Assembly (NCBI GenBank): GCA_003447895.1
Contig: DLYC01000071.1
Span: 1-6,564, forward strand
Direction: 5' to 3'
From: Lachnospiraceae bacterium
GTDB lineage: Bacteria > Bacillota > Clostridia > Lachnospirales > Lachnospiraceae
Length of the DNA: 6,564 nucleotides
Every line of letters begins with the position of its first letter. The first letter of the stretch is position 1. Under the pieces are notes generated by a model. That model was given only the letters and a program-made list of their open reading frames with translations. It ran no database searches and was not told the origin of the DNA. Both the position numbers and the translations under genes were made by a program. This document shows positions 5,287-6,564 of this stretch, one piece after another.

Positions 5287-6564
5287 TTGGAGCAGAATCA
5301 ACGGAGTTCATTCACCGGAAAGCTTGGATTTGTCCTGTCCGCGGCGGGCGCATCCGTCGGACTCGGCAATATCTGGCGTTTCCCCTACCTTGCTGCCAAA
5401 TATGGCGGCGGCGCTTTTCTTCTCGTATACATCATTCTGGCCCTCACGTTCGGCTATACCATGATCATCGCGGAGACCGCGATCGGGCGCTCTTCCCAGA
5501 AAAGCCCCGTCAGCGCATTTACCTATTACAGCAGCTCCCCCTGGGCCAAAGCCGGGGGCTGGCTCAACGCGATCGTTCCGATCCTGATCTGTCCCTACTA
5601 TTCCGTGATCGGCGGATGGGTCTGCAAATACCTCTTTGCTTTCATCACAACGGATATGGACACGATCACATCCGACACCTTTTTCACGGATTTTATTACA
5701 AACGGCGTCTCCGCAGAGCTCTGGTTCTGCATATTTGTCGCCCTCAACCTGGTCATCATCTACATGGGCGTTGAGAACGGCATCGAGCGGGTTTCCAAGT
5801 TCATGATGCCGATCCTGCTCGTTCTGGCCCTGATCATCAGTGTCTATACGATCACGCGCCCCGGCGCCATGGCCGGCGTCTCTTACCTCTTGATTCCTCA
5901 CCTGGAGAACTTCTCCTGGATGACCGTCGTGTCCGCAATGGGGCAGATGTTCTACTCCCTCTCCATTGCGATGGGTATCCTGATCACCTTCGGATCCTAT
6001 ATGAGGAAAGACGTCAGTATTGAGGATTCTACGCAGCAGGTGGAATTTTTTGACACAGCCATCGCCATTTTGGCAGGCATGATGATCATTCCCGCGGTCT
6101 TCGCCTTCTCCGGCGGCGACCCCGAGCATCTCAAGGCGGGCCCCTCCCTGATGTTCGTCACAATGCCCAAGATCTTCGCGAGCATGGGCTTCGGAAGACT
6201 GATCGGAATCCTGTTCTTTACCCTGGTGCTCTTCGCGGCGCTCACAAGCTCGATCGCCCTGACGGAGAGCGCGGTCTCCACACTGGTCGACGAATTCAAG
6301 ATGAGCCGCACGGCCTGCACCACCATCATGGCTGTGATCATGGTAGTCCTGGGAACCCTCTCCTGCCTGGGTTACGGTCCCCTTTCCTTTATCACCCTGA
6401 TCGGAATGCCGTTCCTTGACTTCTTCGATTTCCTCACCAATTCCGTGATGATGCCCATCGCGGCACTGGCGATCTGCGTGCTTGTGACCCGCTGCATGGG
6501 AATACAGCGCCTGGAACAGGAAGTGGAGGCGGACGGACATCCCTTCCGGAGAAAGAAGGTCTTC
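5287..6564 (+). CDS. Sodium-coupled amino acid transporter, NSS (SNF) family, 3' end outside window
   Basis: Translation from TTG 5287 gives 426 residues with no stop before the window end. Bacterial members are about 440-500 residues, so probably only the C-terminal tip is missing. The protein is an inner-membrane LeuT-fold symporter that takes up an amino acid or related amine with Na+. The signature of the unwound first helix is present (GASVGLGNIWRFPYLAAKYGGGAF, from residue 21, with N28 as the Na1-site Asn). The sixth-helix motif GQMFYSLSIAMGI (219-231) is present, and the eighth-helix Na2 motif FAALTSSIALTE (316-327) has T320 and S321. About eleven hydrophobic segments can be counted. 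A charged tail (RLEQEVEADGHPFRRKK) follows the last one, which fits the eleven-helix MhsT/TnaT-like group. The substrate cannot be read from the sequence. It lies 127 bases after kdpE with its own likely promoter, so a functional tie to K+ uptake is not shown. Confidence 0.93.
   Translation, partial: MEQNQRSSFTGKLGFVLSAAGASVGLGNIWRFPYLAAKYGGGAFLLVYIILALTFGYTMIIAETAIGRSSQKSPVSAFTYYSSSPWAKAGGWLNAIVPILICPYYSVIGGWVCKYLFAFITTDMDTITSDTFFTDFITNGVSAELWFCIFVALNLVIIYMGVENGIERVSKFMMPILLVLALIISVYTITRPGAMAGVSYLLIPHLENFSWMTVVSAMGQMFYSLSIAMGILITFGSYMRKDVSIEDSTQQVEFFDTAIAILAGMMIIPAVFAFSGGDPEHLKAGPSLMFVTMPKIFASMGFGRLIGILFFTLVLFAALTSSIALTESAVSTLVDEFKMSRTACTTIMAVIMVVLGTLSCLGYGPLSFITLIGMPFLDFFDFLTNSVMMPIAALAICVLVTRCMGIQRLEQEVEADGHPFRRKKVF

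Noticed and set aside
5308..6540. A 410-codon open frame on the - strand opposite the NSS gene
   Set aside because: Its translation is dominated by His, Asp, Gln and Gly with no domain, signal or membrane segment, as expected for the antisense of a GC-biased membrane protein gene. The + strand frame has unmistakable NSS motifs and a strong ribosome site.

Overview
The window looks like a chromosomal piece from a moderately GC-rich member of the Firmicutes, most likely class Clostridia and plausibly Lachnospiraceae-like. This placement rests on AGGAG-type ribosome binding sites before every complete gene, small Cys-anchored lipoproteins, short KtrA/KtrB-type potassium transporter proteins and a short DUF4118-type KdpD. 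It is an inference from gene content, not a taxonomic assignment. All genes read on the + strand, and no mobile element, CRISPR array, tRNA or rRNA was seen.

Layout. Bases 1-623 hold the 3' part of a lipoprotein gene of unknown function, closed by a good Rho-independent terminator at 677-724. The 235-base gap up to 858 carries a repeated copy of the terminator arm and then, directly after the terminator, a pair of TTTATA hexamers 11 bases apart. As I recall it, this matches the KdpE operator of the E. coli kdp promoter. From 859 to 5159 there is a tight four-gene operon: ktrB (K+-translocating subunit), ktrA (nucleotide-binding RCK gating subunit), a kdpD-like sensor kinase and a kdpE-like response regulator. 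Internal junctions are a 14-base gap, a 13-base overlap and an 8-base overlap. After a 127-base gap with its own likely promoter and an inverted repeat, a sodium-coupled NSS-family transporter starts at a TTG codon (5287) and runs off the window end without a stop.

How it fits together. The operon pairs a Ktr-type K+ uptake system with the two-component system that in E. coli controls the unrelated KdpFABC pump. The kinase is a short form. It keeps the four-helix DUF4118 membrane domain, a GAF-like linker and the HisKA/HATPase core, but lacks the N-terminal KdpD (Walker ATP-binding) and universal-stress-protein domains of the 894-residue E. coli protein. With the KdpE-like box in front of ktrB, the simplest reading is a self-regulated K+ homeostasis module: a short KdpD senses low K+ or turgor stress, KdpE activates the ktrBA-kdpDE promoter, and KtrAB imports K+. 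The individual families are well known. The less ordinary points are the pairing, the short sensor and the apparent operator. I do not see a wholly new system here.
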